From Thermomonas fusca DSM 15424 (GTDB lineage Bacteria; Pseudomonadota; Gammaproteobacteria; Xanthomonadales; Xanthomonadaceae): a stretch of DNA of 64,000 nt. Location: contig NZ_AUIV01000020.1 of NCBI RefSeq assembly GCF_000423885.1, positions 1 to 64,000 of the forward strand. The letters run 5' to 3'. This document shows, in pieces, positions 7,594-15,193 of this stretch. Below the pieces are notes generated by a model. It made no database searches, was not told the DNA's origin, and saw nothing but the letters and a program-made list of their open reading frames with translations. The position numbers and the translations under genes are program-made. The first letter of the stretch is position 1, and each line of letters starts with the position of its first letter.

Positions 7594-7989
7594 ATGAGCA
7601 TGACTGATCCTATCGCCGACATGCTGGTCCGCATCAGGAATGCGGCCGCGGTTGGCAAGCCGGCGGTGAAGATGCCGTCCTCCAAGGTCAAGGTCGCGAT
7701 TGCCAACGTCCTCAAGGACGAAGGCTACATTGCCGACGCCCGCGTGACCCCGAACGGCGCCAAGGCCGAGCTTGAAATCGCCCTGAAGTACTTCGAGGGC
7801 AAGCCGGTGATCGAGACCCTGAAGCGCGTGTCGCGCTCGGGTCTGCGCCAGTATCGTGGCAAGGATGCGCTGCCGAAGGTCCTGAACGGCCTCGGCGTGG
7901 CGATCGTTTCCACCTCCAAGGGCATCATGACCGACTCGCAGGCGCGCCAGCACGGCGTCGGCGGCGAAGTCCTGTGCATCGTGGCCTAA
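7594..7989 (+). CDS. rpsH: 30S ribosomal protein S8
   Basis: The 131-residue product is S8, a primary 16S-binding protein and, in E. coli, the translational repressor of the spc operon. It begins MSMTDPIADMLVRIRNA and ends with the signature ISTSKGIMTD-like segment (VSTSKGIMTDSQARQHGVGG). AGGTGA lies upstream of the ATG. It follows the long structured leader described separately, which makes feedback control plausible. Thirteen bases separate it from rplF. Confidence 0.98.
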   Translation: MSMTDPIADMLVRIRNAAAVGKPAVKMPSSKVKVAIANVLKDEGYIADARVTPNGAKAELEIALKYFEGKPVIETLKRVSRSGLRQYRGKDALPKVLNGLGVAIVSTSKGIMTDSQARQHGVGGEVLCIVA

Positions 7990-8002
7990 GGGAGTAACGA
8001 AC

Positions 8003-8530
8003 ATGTCCCGAGTCGCCAAGAAGCCCGTCGTCCTCGCCAAGGGCGTCGAAGTCAACGTCCAGTCGGACGCGATCAGCGTCAAGGGCCCGAAGGGCACCCT
8101 GACCGTCGCCAAGCCGGCCGGCATCGAAGTCAAGATCGAAGACGGCCACGCGCAGCTGTCGGCCAACGATCCGTCGCTGGTGCCGCTCGCCGGCACCCTG
8201 CGCGCGATCGTCGCCAACATGGTGCACGGCGTCAGCTCCGGCTTCGAGCGCAAGCTCGAGCTGGTCGGCGTGGGTTACCGCGCCGCCATGCAGGGTCAGG
8301 ATCTCAACCTGTCGCTGGGCTATTCGCACCCCATCCTGTTTGCGCCGCCGGCGGGCATCACCATCACCACGCCGACCCAGACCGAGATCCTGGTCGCGGG
8401 TGCCGACAAGCAGCTGGTGGGTGAAGTTGCCGCCAAGATCCGTGGTTACCGCCCGCCGGAGCCCTACAAGGGCAAGGGCGTGAAGTATTCCGACGAGACC
8501 ATCATCCGCAAGGAAGCCAAGAAGGCGTAA
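8003..8530 (+). CDS. rplF: 50S ribosomal protein L6
   Basis: The 175-residue product is L6, a two-domain protein near the factor-binding site. It starts MSRVAKKPVVLAKGVEVNVQ, includes HGVSSGFERKLELVGVGYRA, and ends with the signature RPPEPYKGKGVKYSDETIIR. Length is standard. An 84-base spacer containing a hairpin separates it from rplR. Confidence 0.98.
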   Translation: MSRVAKKPVVLAKGVEVNVQSDAISVKGPKGTLTVAKPAGIEVKIEDGHAQLSANDPSLVPLAGTLRAIVANMVHGVSSGFERKLELVGVGYRAAMQGQDLNLSLGYSHPILFAPPAGITITTPTQTEILVAGADKQLVGEVAAKIRGYRPPEPYKGKGVKYSDETIIRKEAKKA

Positions 8531-8545
8531 TTGCGCATCCCTGGC

Positions 8546-8575
8546 AAGAGCCCGCACATCCTCGTGCGGACTCTT
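8546..8575 (+). other. Hairpin between rplF and rplR
   Basis: AAGAG-C-CCGCAC (8546-8557) pairs with GTGCGG-A-CTCTT (8564-8575) around a six-base loop. This gives 11 base pairs with one C-A mismatch, 16 bases after the rplF stop. It has no T-run, so it looks like a processing or stability element rather than a terminator. Confidence 0.5.
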
Positions 8576-8614
8576 CGGGGCAAGCACAGCCTTCAGCTTT
8601 CGGAGAAGAAGACC

Positions 8615-8968
8615 ATGGAAAAGAAGATCGCCCGCCTGCGTCGCGCCAAGTCGACCCGTGCACACATCCGCGAACTCGGCGTGCCGCGCCTGTCGGTGCT
8701 GCGCACCGGCCAGCACCTGTACGCCCAGCTGTTCACCCACGACGGCGCCAAGGTGCTGGCTTCGGCCGCTACCGTCGAGGCCGACGTGAAAGCCGGCCTG
8801 AAGAACGGCAAGAACGCCGAGGCTGCCGCCAAGGTCGGCCAGATGATCGCCGAGCGTGCCAAGGCCGCCGGCATCGAGCGCGTTGCGTTCGACCGTTCGG
8901 GCTACCGCTACCACGGGCGCATCAAGGCGCTGGCCGACGCCGCGCGCGAAGGCGGCCTGCAGTTCTAA
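8615..8968 (+). CDS. rplR: 50S ribosomal protein L18
   Basis: The 117-residue product is L18, a 5S rRNA-binding protein. It begins MEKKIARLRRAKSTRAHIRE and ends with the signature VAFDRSGYRYHGRIKALADA. The ATG at 8615, with GGAG upstream, is chosen; the frame stays open back to 8531 but that stretch is a hairpin-bearing spacer with no homology to L18. A 163-base spacer follows before rpsE. Confidence 0.97.
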   Translation: MEKKIARLRRAKSTRAHIRELGVPRLSVLRTGQHLYAQLFTHDGAKVLASAATVEADVKAGLKNGKNAEAAAKVGQMIAERAKAAGIERVAFDRSGYRYHGRIKALADAAREGGLQF

Positions 8969-9131
8969 GGGCCTGAAGGCGAGGGGCTCCGGCTCCTTGC
9001 CTTCCGCTGTCTGCTGCCGATGCGGCTCGCATCGGTCGCCACCGCCGGTTGCGGCGATGGCGGAACACCCGCAGCACTCCACAACCATAAGCGGCAAAGC
9101 CGCAAATTCCCTCAACAATCGAGACATCGAA
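8969..9131 (+). other. Structured spacer between rplR and rpsE
   Basis: This 163-bp gap inside the spc cluster carries two perfect hairpins. One is CCGATGCG-GCT-CGCATCGG (9017-9035); the other is GCGGC-AAA-GCCGC (9091-9103). No convincing promoter or small gene was found. In most gammaproteobacteria these two genes are nearly contiguous. Confidence 0.55.
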
Positions 9132-9671
9132 ATGGCAGAACAACGCGAATCCCGCGGCCGCGATCGCGGTCCCCGCGAGGAAAAAGTCGATGACGGCATG
9201 ATCGAGAAGCTGATCGCCGTCAATCGCGTCAGCAAGACCGTCAAGGGTGGCCGTCAGTTCACCTTCACCGCGCTGACGGTGGTGGGCGACGGCGCCGGCA
9301 GGATCGGTTTCGGCTATGGCAAGGCGCGCGAAGTGCCGGTCGCCATCCAGAAGTCGATGGAGCAGGCTCGCAAGGGCATGAGCTCGGTCGATCTGAACAA
9401 CGGCACCCTGTTCCATCAGGTCAAGGCTGGACACGGCGCTGCCCGCGTGTTCATGCAGCCCGCCTCCGAAGGTACCGGCGTGATCGCCGGCGGCGCGATG
9501 CGCGCCGTGCTGGAAGCGGTTGGCGTGAAGAACGTGCTGGCCAAGGCGGTCGGCTCGCGCAATCCGATCAATCTGGTGCGCGCCACGATCAAGGGCCTGG
9601 AGTCGATGCACTCCCCGGCGAAGATCGCGGCCAAGCGCGGCAAGAAGGTGGAGGATCTGATCAATGGCTAA
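9132..9671 (+). CDS. rpsE: 30S ribosomal protein S5
   Basis: The 179-residue product is S5, which forms the mRNA entry channel with S3 and S4 and affects decoding accuracy. The N-terminal tail MAEQRESRGRDRGPREEK is followed by the S5 signature VNRVSKTVKGGRQFTFTALTVVGD. The ATG at 9132 gives the family length; upstream in-frame codons belong to the spacer. Its last eight bases overlap the start of rpmD. Confidence 0.98.
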   Translation: MAEQRESRGRDRGPREEKVDDGMIEKLIAVNRVSKTVKGGRQFTFTALTVVGDGAGRIGFGYGKAREVPVAIQKSMEQARKGMSSVDLNNGTLFHQVKAGHGAARVFMQPASEGTGVIAGGAMRAVLEAVGVKNVLAKAVGSRNPINLVRATIKGLESMHSPAKIAAKRGKKVEDLING

Positions 9672-9849
9672 CGACAAGACCATCAAGGTCCGCCTGGTCA
9701 AGGGCCTGCGCGGCACCCAGTCGCGCCATCGCCTGTCGGTCAAGGCGCTCGGCCTCGGCAAGCTCAACAGCGTCCGCGAACTCAAGGACAGCCCGCAGGT
9801 TCGTGGCCTGATCAACAAGGTCCACTACCTGGTGAAGGTGGAGGAGTAA
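9664..9849 (+). CDS. rpmD: 50S ribosomal protein L30
   Basis: The 61-residue product is L30. It starts MANDKTIKVRLVKGLRGTQS and has the LGLGKLNSVRELKDSPQVRG helix of the family. The ATG at 9664 lies inside the end of rpsE (8-base overlap), suggesting translational coupling. The next gene, rplO, begins four bases after its stop. Confidence 0.98.
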   Translation: MANDKTIKVRLVKGLRGTQSRHRLSVKALGLGKLNSVRELKDSPQVRGLINKVHYLVKVEE

Positions 9850-9853
9850 TCAC

Positions 9854-10291
9854 ATGAAGCTCAATACACTCAAGCCCGCGGACGGCGCCCGCCAGGAACC
9901 GCGTCGCGTCGGTCGCGGCATCGGCTCCGGCCTCGGCAAGACCTGTGGCCGCGGTCACAAGGGTTCGTTCGCGCGCTCCGGCAAGGGCAAGATCAAGGCC
10001 GGTTTCGAAGGCGGCCAGATCCCCATGCAGCGCCGCCTGCCGAAGATCGGCTTCCGCTCGAAGATGGCCAACGACTGCGCCGAAGTGCTGCTGTACAAGC
10101 TGGACATGCTGCCGGCCGGCGAGATCGATTTCGCCGCCCTGCGTGCCGCCAAGCTGGTGCCGAGCACCGCCAAGCGCGCCAAGGTCGTCGCCAAGGGCGA
10201 AGTGACCAAGGCTTACGTGCTGAAGGGCATCGCTGCGACCGCCGGCGCCAAGGCCGCGATCGAAGCGGCCGGCGGCAAGCTGGCGGAGTAA
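9854..10291 (+). CDS. rplO: 50S ribosomal protein L15
   Basis: The 145-residue product is L15, a late-assembly 50S protein. The glycine-rich N-terminal extension GRGIGSGLGKTCGRGHKGSF and the segment FEGGQIPMQRRLPKIGF are diagnostic. Length is standard. Seven bases separate it from secY, so the translocase subunit is co-transcribed with ribosomal genes as in E. coli. Confidence 0.98.
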   Translation: MKLNTLKPADGARQEPRRVGRGIGSGLGKTCGRGHKGSFARSGKGKIKAGFEGGQIPMQRRLPKIGFRSKMANDCAEVLLYKLDMLPAGEIDFAALRAAKLVPSTAKRAKVVAKGEVTKAYVLKGIAATAGAKAAIEAAGGKLAE

Positions 10292-10298
10292 GAAAGGC

Positions 10299-11648
10299 AT
10301 GTCGCGCAGTGCTGGAGCATTGGCAGGCCTGATGGGCGCGGGCAAGTTCACGGAACTTCGCTCGCGCCTCCTGTTCGTCATCGGTGCGTTGATCGTCTAC
10401 CGCATCGGCTGCTTCATCCCGGTGCCGGGCGTCAATCCCGAGGCGATGCTCCAGCTGATGGACTCGCAGAAGGGCACCGTGGTGGACATGTTCAACATGT
10501 TCTCCGGCGGCGCGCTTGCGCGTTTCAGCCTGTTCGCGCTGAACGTGATGCCCTACATCTCCGCGTCCATCGTGATGCAGCTGATGGTGCAGATCCTGCC
10601 AAGCCTGAAGGCGCTGCAAAAGGAAGGCGAGTCGGGCCGTCGCAAGATCACCCAGTACTCGCGCGTGGGTTCGGTGTTCCTGGCGGTGTTCCAGGCCGCC
10701 GGCATCGCCATCGCGCTGCAGGGCCAGGGCGCGAGCGGCGGCGTACCGGTGGTCTACAACCCGGGCCTCGGCTTCGTGGTGACCGCGGTGGTCTCGCTGA
10801 CCGCCGGCACGGTGTTCCTGATGTGGCTGGGCGAGCAGGTGACCGAGCGCGGCATCGGCAACGGTGTGTCGCTGATCATCTTCGCCGGCATCGTCGCCGG
10901 TCTGCCCGGCGCGGTGTTGAACACCCTGCAGCAGGCCAACAGCGGCGACATGCAGTGGATCACGGTGTTCTTCATCCTGGCGATCGTGCTGGCGGTGACC
11001 TGGTTCGTGGTGTTCATGGAGAGCGGCCAGCGCCGCATCACGGTGAACTACGCGCGTCGCCAGGGCGCCCGCGGCGGCTACCAGAACCAGAGCTCGTTCC
11101 TGCCGCTCAAGCTCAATATGTCGGGCGTGATCCCGCCGATCTTCGCATCGTCGATCATCATGTTCCCGGCCACGGCGTCGACGTGGTTCGGCCAGTCCGG
11201 CAGCTCCGCCACGGTGTGGCTGCAGAAGGTCAGCCAGATGCTGTCGCCGGGCGAACCGCTGCACATGATCCTGCTGGCTGCGCTGATCGTCGGCTTCGCG
11301 TTCTTCTACACGGCGCTGGTGTTCAACTCGCAGGAAACCGCGGACAACCTCAAGAAGTCCGGCGCGCTGATTCCGGGCATCCGTCCGGGCAAGGCCACCG
11401 GCGAGTACATCGATGGCGTGCTGACCCGCTTGACCGCGGCCGGTTCGGCCTACCTGGTGCTGGTCTGCCTGCTGCCGGAAGTGATGCGTACCGAAATGGG
11501 CGCGTCGTTCTACTTCGGCGGCACCTCGCTGCTGATCGTGGTGGTGGTGGTGATGGACTTCATCGCGCAGATCCAGGCGCACCTGATGTCGCACCAGTAC
11601 GAGAGCCTGTTGAAGAAGGCCAACCTCAAGGGGCGCGGCGCCCGCTGA
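10299..11648 (+). CDS. secY: Preprotein translocase subunit SecY
   Basis: The 449-residue inner-membrane protein is SecY, the channel of the SecYEG translocase. Ten hydrophobic segments can be counted. The first begins near residue 24 (LLFVIGALIVYRIGCFIPVP), and the cytoplasmic loop VNYARRQ(G)ARGGYQNQSSFLP that contacts the ribosome and SecA is intact. It ends with the usual basic tail (LLKKANLKGRGAR). The customary downstream rpmJ is not present; instead a 333-base structured spacer follows. Confidence 0.98.
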   Translation: MSRSAGALAGLMGAGKFTELRSRLLFVIGALIVYRIGCFIPVPGVNPEAMLQLMDSQKGTVVDMFNMFSGGALARFSLFALNVMPYISASIVMQLMVQILPSLKALQKEGESGRRKITQYSRVGSVFLAVFQAAGIAIALQGQGASGGVPVVYNPGLGFVVTAVVSLTAGTVFLMWLGEQVTERGIGNGVSLIIFAGIVAGLPGAVLNTLQQANSGDMQWITVFFILAIVLAVTWFVVFMESGQRRITVNYARRQGARGGYQNQSSFLPLKLNMSGVIPPIFASSIIMFPATASTWFGQSGSSATVWLQKVSQMLSPGEPLHMILLAALIVGFAFFYTALVFNSQETADNLKKSGALIPGIRPGKATGEYIDGVLTRLTAAGSAYLVLVCLLPEVMRTEMGASFYFGGTSLLIVVVVVMDFIAQIQAHLMSHQYESLLKKANLKGRGAR

Positions 11649-11981
11649 GCGGGGCCGCGCATCCGTCCCCGCATCCGCTGCGGGGCAAGTGACAACCGCC
11701 GGTTCGACGAACGCGCGAACCGGCAAATGGGCGACCCGCGCGACGATCCCGCGTGCGGGTGGCCCCGGACCGATCCGCGCGCCAGAGTAGCGCGCGGGCA
11801 GGCCGGGCCCGCAAGGGCCGGGCGCTGCCAGTCCGGGGCCATCGCCGGAGCATGGGCACACTCCCCATGCCGGGCCAGGGCTTGCCTTGGCTTCCTGACA
11901 AGTCGGGATTGGGTTACAATTTCACGTTTCCCACGTCGAATCTCTCGGTTCGGCGTCATTTCGTTTATCGGAGATCGCCTT
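11649..11981 (+). other. secY-rpsM spacer with four perfect hairpins and an alpha-operon promoter
   Basis: The 333-bp gap has no gene; in particular no rpmJ was found. It contains four perfect stem-loops: 11667-11685 (7 bp), 11698-11724 (9 bp), 11775-11797 (8 bp) and 11850-11870 (7 bp). A shorter GCAA-capped stem lies near 11810-11820. A -10-like TACAAT sits at 11915-11920, with CTGACA at 11895-11900, too close for an ideal -35. In E. coli the rpsM leader is where S4 acts. Confidence 0.55.
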
Positions 11982-12338
11982 ATGGCGCGTATTGCGGGCG
12001 TCAACTTGCCTGCCCAGAAGCACGTCTGGGTCGGGCTGCAAAGCATCTACGGCATTGGCCGTACCCGTTCCAAGCAGGTCTGTGAATCGGCTGGCGTCAA
12101 CTCGTCGACCAAGATCCGTGACCTGTCCGAGCCGGAAGTCGAGCGCCTGCGCTCCGAAGTCGGCAAGTTCATCGTCGAAGGCGACCTGCGCCGCGAAGTC
12201 GGCATGGCCATCAAGCGTCTGATGGACCTGGGCTGCTATCGCGGACTGCGCCACCGCCGCGGCCTGCCGCTGCGTGGCCAGCGCACCCGCACCAATGCGC
12301 GCACCCGCAAGGGCCCGCGCAAGGCCATCCGGAAGTAA
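11982..12338 (+). CDS. rpsM: 30S ribosomal protein S13
   Basis: The 118-residue product is S13 of the 30S head, forming intersubunit bridges and contacting P-site tRNA. It starts MARIAGVNLPAQKHVWVGLQ and ends with the basic signature GLRHRRGLPLRGQRTRTNAR. GGAG lies upstream of the ATG. It opens the alpha cluster after the long spacer; 12 bases separate it from rpsK. Confidence 0.98.
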   Translation: MARIAGVNLPAQKHVWVGLQSIYGIGRTRSKQVCESAGVNSSTKIRDLSEPEVERLRSEVGKFIVEGDLRREVGMAIKRLMDLGCYRGLRHRRGLPLRGQRTRTNARTRKGPRKAIRK

Positions 12339-12350
12339 GGAACAGACATC

Positions 12351-12743
12351 ATGGCCAAGCCGGCAGCAACCAAGACCAAGAAGAAGATCAAGCGCGTCGT
12401 CACCGACGGAATTGCGCATGTCCACGCTTCTTTCAACAACACGATCATCACCATCACCGACCGCCAGGGCAATGCCCTGAGCTGGGCGACTTCGGGCGGC
12501 GCGGGTTTCCGCGGCTCTCGCAAGTCCACTCCGTTCGCCGCGCAGGTTGCCGCCGAGAAGGCTGGCAAGGCCGCGCTGGACTACGGGGTCAAGGCGCTGG
12601 AAGTGCGCATCAAGGGTCCGGGTCCGGGCCGAGAATCCGCCGTTCGTTCGCTGAACAACGTCGGCTACAAGATCCTCAACATCATCGACGTGACGCCTAT
12701 CCCGCACAACGGGTGCCGTCCGCCGAAGAAGCGTCGCGTCTGA
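12351..12743 (+). CDS. rpsK: 30S ribosomal protein S11
   Basis: The 130-residue product is S11, on the 30S platform near the E site. The segment HVHASFNNTIITITDRQGNA and the C-terminal signature DVTPIPHNGCRPPKKRRV are complete. The N-terminal MAKPAATKTKKKIKR is normal. Nineteen bases separate it from rpsD. Confidence 0.98.
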   Translation: MAKPAATKTKKKIKRVVTDGIAHVHASFNNTIITITDRQGNALSWATSGGAGFRGSRKSTPFAAQVAAEKAGKAALDYGVKALEVRIKGPGPGRESAVRSLNNVGYKILNIIDVTPIPHNGCRPPKKRRV

Positions 12744-12762
12744 CGCGCGGGAGCACTAGAAC

Positions 12763-13392
12763 ATGGCTCGTTATATCGGTCCCACCTGTAAGCTCGCCCG
12801 TCGCGAAGGCGCCGACCTCTCGCTGAAGTCGCCGGCCCGCGCGCTCGATTCCAAGTGCAAGCTGGAGCAGAAGCCCGGCCAGCACGGCGCCACCGCCCGC
12901 AAGGGCAAGCTGTCCGACTACGCCACCCAGCTGCGCGAGAAGCAGAAGGTCAAGCGCATCTACGGTCTGCTGGAGCGCCAGTTCCGCAACTACTACAAGA
13001 AGGCTGCGACCAAGAAGGGCAACACCGGCGAGAACCTGCTGCAGCTGCTGGAAACCCGCCTGGACAACGTCGTCTACCGCATGGGTTTTGCGGTCACCCG
13101 TCCGGCCGCGCGCCAGCTGGTCAGCCACCGCGGCGTGACCGTCAACGGCAAGCCGGTCAACCTGCCGTCCTACGCGGTCAAGGCCGGCGATGCCATCGCC
13201 CTGTCCGAGAAGGCCCAGAAGCAGCTGCGCGTCAAGGAGTCGCTGACCCTGGCCGAGCAGATGAACCTGTCGCCCTCGTGGGTCGAGGTGGATTCGAACA
13301 AGTTCGCCGGCGTGTTCAAGGCCGTGCCGGACCGGGCCGACCTGCCCAGCGACATCAACGAAGCGCTGATCGTCGAGCTGTACTCGAAGTAA
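12763..13392 (+). CDS. rpsD: 30S ribosomal protein S4
   Basis: The 209-residue product is S4, a primary assembly protein and, in E. coli, the translational repressor of the alpha operon and an antitermination factor. It starts MARYIGPTCKLARREGADLS. The S4 RNA-binding domain (LLETRLDNVVYRMGFAVTRP, RQLVSHRGVTVNGKPVN) lies at about residues 94-130. It lacks the zinc-binding cysteine set of some S4 forms. A 9-bp hairpin follows before rpoA. Confidence 0.98.
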   Translation: MARYIGPTCKLARREGADLSLKSPARALDSKCKLEQKPGQHGATARKGKLSDYATQLREKQKVKRIYGLLERQFRNYYKKAATKKGNTGENLLQLLETRLDNVVYRMGFAVTRPAARQLVSHRGVTVNGKPVNLPSYAVKAGDAIALSEKAQKQLRVKESLTLAEQMNLSPSWVEVDSNKFAGVFKAVPDRADLPSDINEALIVELYSK

Positions 13393-13404
13393 GCCATTGC
13401 CACC

Positions 13405-13427
13405 GGCCTGCGCCCAGCGCGCAGGCC
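13405..13427 (+). other. Hairpin between rpsD and rpoA
   Basis: GGCCTGCGC (13405-13413) pairs perfectly with GCGCAGGCC (13419-13427) around a five-base loop. It ends just before the AGGAGA Shine-Dalgarno of rpoA. It could tune the ratio of RNA polymerase alpha to ribosomal proteins. Confidence 0.5.
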
Positions 13428-13444
13428 AGCAGGAGACACCACGA

Positions 13445-14443
13445 ATGACGGTTACCGCCACCCAAGTGCTGCGTCCGCGCGGACCGCAGATCGAGCGCAT
13501 CACCGACAACCGCGCCAAGGTCGTGATCGAGCCGCTGGAGCGCGGTTACGGCCACACCTTGGGCAATGCGCTGCGTCGCGTGCTGCTGTCCTCGATCCCC
13601 GGCTTCGCGATCACCGAAGTCGAGATCGACGGCGTGCTGCACGAGTACACCACGGTCGAAGGCCTGCAGGAGGACGTGCTCGAGGTCCTGCTGAACCTCA
13701 AGGACGTCGCCATCCGCATGCACAGCGGCGACACCGACACCCTGGAGCTGAAGAAGCAGGGTCCGGGCGTCGTCACCGCCGGCGACATCAAGACCAGCCA
13801 CAACGTCGAGGTGCTCAACCCCGACCACGTGATCGCCAACCTGACCAAGGACGTGGCGCTGAACATGCGCCTCACCATCAGCCGCGGTTTCGGCTACCAG
13901 CCGGCCTCCGCGCGCCGCCGCCCGGACGAGGAGACCCGCACCATCGGTCGCCTCATGCTGGATGCTTCGTTCTCGCCGGTCCGGCGCGTCGCCTACGCGG
14001 TGGAAGCCGCGCGCGTCGAGCAGCGTACCGACCTCGACAAGCTGGTGATGGAGATCGAGACCAACGGCACCATCGATGCGGAAGAGGCGGTGCGTACCGC
14101 GGCCGACATCCTCACCGACCAGCTGTCGGTGTTCGGCGATTTCACGCATCGCGACCGCGGCGCCAAGCCGCAGGCCAGCACCGGCGTCGATCCGCTGCTG
14201 CTGCGCCCGATCGACGACCTCGAGCTGACGGTGCGTTCGGCCAACTGCCTCAAGGCCGAGAGCATCTACTACATCGGCGACCTGATCCAGAAGACCGAAG
14301 TGGAGCTGCTCAAGACCCCGAACCTGGGCAAGAAGTCGCTCACCGAGATCAAGGAAGTGCTGGCCCAGAAGGGCCTGTCGCTCGGCATGAAGCTGGAGAA
14401 CTGGCCGCCGGCCGGCGTCGCCAGCCACGGCATGATGGGGTGA
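13445..14443 (+). CDS. rpoA: DNA-directed RNA polymerase subunit alpha
   Basis: The 332-residue product is the RNA polymerase alpha subunit. The N-terminal assembly domain (EPLERGYGHTLGNALRRVLL, residues about 25-45) and the C-terminal domain with the DNA/activator-binding helix LTVRSANCLKAESIYYIGDL (about 260-280) are intact. The ATG at 13445 follows AGGAGA and gives the family length; an in-frame upstream extension runs through the hairpin and is rejected. The co-location with ribosomal genes is standard. Confidence 0.98.
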   Translation: MTVTATQVLRPRGPQIERITDNRAKVVIEPLERGYGHTLGNALRRVLLSSIPGFAITEVEIDGVLHEYTTVEGLQEDVLEVLLNLKDVAIRMHSGDTDTLELKKQGPGVVTAGDIKTSHNVEVLNPDHVIANLTKDVALNMRLTISRGFGYQPASARRRPDEETRTIGRLMLDASFSPVRRVAYAVEAARVEQRTDLDKLVMEIETNGTIDAEEAVRTAADILTDQLSVFGDFTHRDRGAKPQASTGVDPLLLRPIDDLELTVRSANCLKAESIYYIGDLIQKTEVELLKTPNLGKKSLTEIKEVLAQKGLSLGMKLENWPPAGVASHGMMG

Positions 14444-14714
14444 GTCGCCGCGTTTGCGAACTGCCTTAACGGCAGTTCGCGCGGCGACGAACGCCCGAGC
14501 GCCATGCGCGAGGGCCGGGGGTGCAATCGCGGCGCAAGCCGCGGCTCACGTTCTGCTCTAGTTTCTTCTCGAAACAAGTAATACCGCCGACGAACCAAAG
14601 TTCGCGGCATGACCGGCAAGGGACGCCGGTTCGGGCCACCCGCAGCCCAAGACTCCAACGTCAGGACGACGACAGCGAACTCCATCGTTTCAACCTTCAT
14701 CAGGAATCACACCC
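14444..14714 (+). other. rpoA-rplQ spacer with an 18-bp interrupted stem and two further hairpins
   Basis: The 271-bp spacer opens directly after the rpoA stop with a large hairpin. GTCGCCGC (14444-14451) and GCGAACTGCC (14456-14465) pair perfectly with GGCAGTTCGC (14471-14480) and GCGGCGAC (14481-14488), with a four-base bulge and a TTAAC loop. A GCAA-capped 6-bp stem lies at 14528-14543, and a 9-bp stem with one bulged A at 14586-14608. None has a T-run. rplQ is normally tight against rpoA. Confidence 0.6.
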
Positions 14715-15086
14715 ATGCGCCACCAGAAATCCGGCCGCAAGTTCAACCGCACCAGCGCCCACCGCAGTGCGATGTTCTCGAACATGGCGGCGTCGCTGAT
14801 CAAGAACGAAATCATCCGCACCACCCTGCCCAAGGCCAAGGAACTGCGCCGCGTGGCCGAGCCGCTGATCACCCTGGCCAAGACCGACGGCGTGGCCAAC
14901 CGCCGTCTGGCGTTCTCGCGCCTGCGCGACAAGGAAGCGGTGGGCACGCTGTTCACCGTGCTGGGTCCGCGCTACGCGCAGCGTCCGGGCGGCTACCTGC
15001 GCATCCTCAAGTGCGGCTTCCGCGCCGGCGACAACGCGCCCATGGCGTACGTCGAGCTGGTGGACCGTCCGCAGGCTTCCGAATAA
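14715..15086 (+). CDS. rplQ: 50S ribosomal protein L17
   Basis: The 123-residue product is L17. It begins MRHQKSGRKFNRTSAHRSAM and contains the family segments SLIKNEIIRTTLPKAKELR and RPGGYLRILKCGFRAGDNAP. Length is normal. It is the last gene of the ribosomal region and is followed 28 bases later by a strong intrinsic terminator. Confidence 0.98.
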   Translation: MRHQKSGRKFNRTSAHRSAMFSNMAASLIKNEIIRTTLPKAKELRRVAEPLITLAKTDGVANRRLAFSRLRDKEAVGTLFTVLGPRYAQRPGGYLRILKCGFRAGDNAPMAYVELVDRPQASE

Positions 15087-15114
15087 GCGTCGCGGACGCT
15101 TCTGCGGCGCAACG

Positions 15115-15143
15115 AAAACCCCGGGTCGCCCCGGGGTTTTTCG
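15115..15143 (+). terminator. Intrinsic terminator after rplQ
   Basis: AAAACCCCGG (15115-15124) pairs with CCGGGGTTTT (15131-15140), followed by further T-rich sequence (TCGTTTTG). This is the transcriptional end of the ribosomal super-cluster. Confidence 0.9.
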
Positions 15144-15193
15144 TTTTGTGGCCGACTGCGCCATAATCCAGTGGATTCCCCGAAGGCGTTCGC

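Noticed and set aside
8531..8614. N-terminal extension of L18 from a TTG right after rplF
   Set aside because: The extra 28 codons lie in a spacer containing a hairpin and do not resemble L18; GGAG and ATG at 8605-8617 fit better.
9993..11861. A 622-codon minus-strand frame opposite rplO and secY
   Set aside because: It is fully antisense to genuine ribosomal and secY coding sequence, low in recognisable motifs and rich in His/Asp/Arg.
11649..11981. A hidden rpmJ gene
   Set aside because: No frame yields the short basic Cys/His-containing L36 pattern.
15162..15167. CATAAT as a dsbB -10
   Set aside because: No -35 at a suitable distance and only a fair -10 match; not enough to list.
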